Positions 63,786 to 64,000 of a DNA stretch of 64,000 nucleotides are shown here, piece by piece; the first letter of the stretch is position 1; each line of letters begins with the position of its first letter. The notes under the pieces were generated by a model. It made no database searches and was not told the DNA's origin. It worked only from the letters and a program-made list of their open reading frames with translations. The DNA is taken from contig NZ_NEQV01000009.1 of assembly GCF_002799245.1 (NCBI RefSeq), positions 1-64,000 of the forward strand. Reading direction: 5' to 3'. The position numbers and the translations under genes are program-made. Source of the DNA: Stenotrophomonas maltophilia. GTDB taxonomy: Bacteria > Pseudomonadota > Gammaproteobacteria > Xanthomonadales > Xanthomonadaceae.

Positions 63786-64000
63786 CCATTACCTCCCAGG
63801 ATTATGCTGCGTTATCTGATGACGCCTACAAGGATCGGGCCGTCGGCCGACGCACCCCCGGCCAGGAAGAGAAGGTCACGTTAAACGGTCATGAGTACAA
63901 GATACTTGAGCATGTCAACAATCGGCTCAACGGCTATCAAGGTACCGTCTACCAGCGCGTAGACAGCAAAGAGATCGTCATCGCCCATCGTGGCACCGAG
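63782..64000 (+). CDS. Probable class 3 lipase-like effector, N-terminal part (cut by window end)
   Basis: GTG 63782 starts a frame open to the window end (73 codons). The visible sequence begins VTITSQDYAALSDDAYKDRA and ends EIVIAHRGTE. The order of an 'ALSDDAY' helix, a beta-rich strand pair and 'VIAHRGTE' matches the N-terminus of alpha/beta-hydrolase lipase (class 3)/DUF2974-like proteins, where 'FRGT' builds the oxyanion hole. The nucleophile would lie downstream. It is directly coupled to a lipoprotein gene, as in lipase effector-immunity pairs of Xanthomonadales type IV or type VI secretion. No secretion domain can be seen here. Confidence 0.65.
   Translation, partial: MTITSQDYAALSDDAYKDRAVGRRTPGQEEKVTLNGHEYKILEHVNNRLNGYQGTVYQRVDSKEIVIAHRGTE

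Overview
The window is G+C-rich chromosomal DNA from a gammaproteobacterium of the Xanthomonadaceae, most likely Stenotrophomonas (S. maltophilia group). The evidence is the short GTAG-type palindromes of the Stenotrophomonas kind (9879-10020, 43181-43248 and related units), the gene set (class III PHA synthase, FecI/FecR heme-type receptor locus, PpsR/PpsA, RND and MATE pumps, many GGDEF/PAS proteins) and the codon use. No rRNA, CRISPR array or prophage is visible. One IS110-type transposase tail lies at the left edge. Assignments rest on reading motifs and recalled family knowledge; no database search was run.

Layout. 1-3.8 kb: transposase tail, a PLP-binding MocR regulator divergent from the PLP homeostasis gene yggS, then an overlapping amidotransferase and small genes. 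3.8-9.3 kb: a Fur-boxed iron/heme surface-signalling locus (sigma factor, FecR-like anti-sigma, STN-type TonB receptor, ChaN-like heme protein, its own TonB). 9.3-16.1 kb (mostly minus strand): RidA, a REP cluster, a CDF transporter, and a porin-AdiC-AdiA arginine acid-resistance block. 16.6-19.5 kb: DsbG/TlpA thiol-redox pair and a GlxA-type regulator. 19.6-21 kb: a MerR regulator and three tandem tRNA-Ala/tRNA-Glu pairs. 21-29 kb: GNAT, a long YedK/HMCES-type protein, a response regulator, tRNA-Leu, a diguanylate cyclase facing a soluble PAS-PAS chemoreceptor with a flagellar sigma-28 promoter.

29-40 kb: an RND pump operon and a neighbouring OmpR-type two-component system that share an upstream palindrome, then a multi-PAS diguanylate cyclase. 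40-47 kb: Tex, small genes, PspC, PhaC/PhaE, PssA. 47-52 kb: a DnaA-box cluster, methyltransferase, MATE pump, DUF2239, Nudix, DUF1249. 51.7-55 kb: divergent ppsR/ppsA. 55-62 kb: MscS, old yellow enzyme, EcsC, oligoribonuclease, TadA, HxlR with divergent quinone reductase, and acetyltransferases. 62.4-64 kb: two tandem paralogous lipoproteins overlapping the start of a probable lipase gene that runs off the window. This looks like an immunity-effector module of an antibacterial secretion system and is the most interesting locus here.

Themes. Several regulators sit next to candidate operators that can be read in the DNA: MocR direct repeats, Fur box, MerR operator, sigma-28 promoter, a shared TCS/RND palindrome and DUF2239 repeats. 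Intergenic space is rich in palindromic repeat families whose stems vary while pairing is kept.
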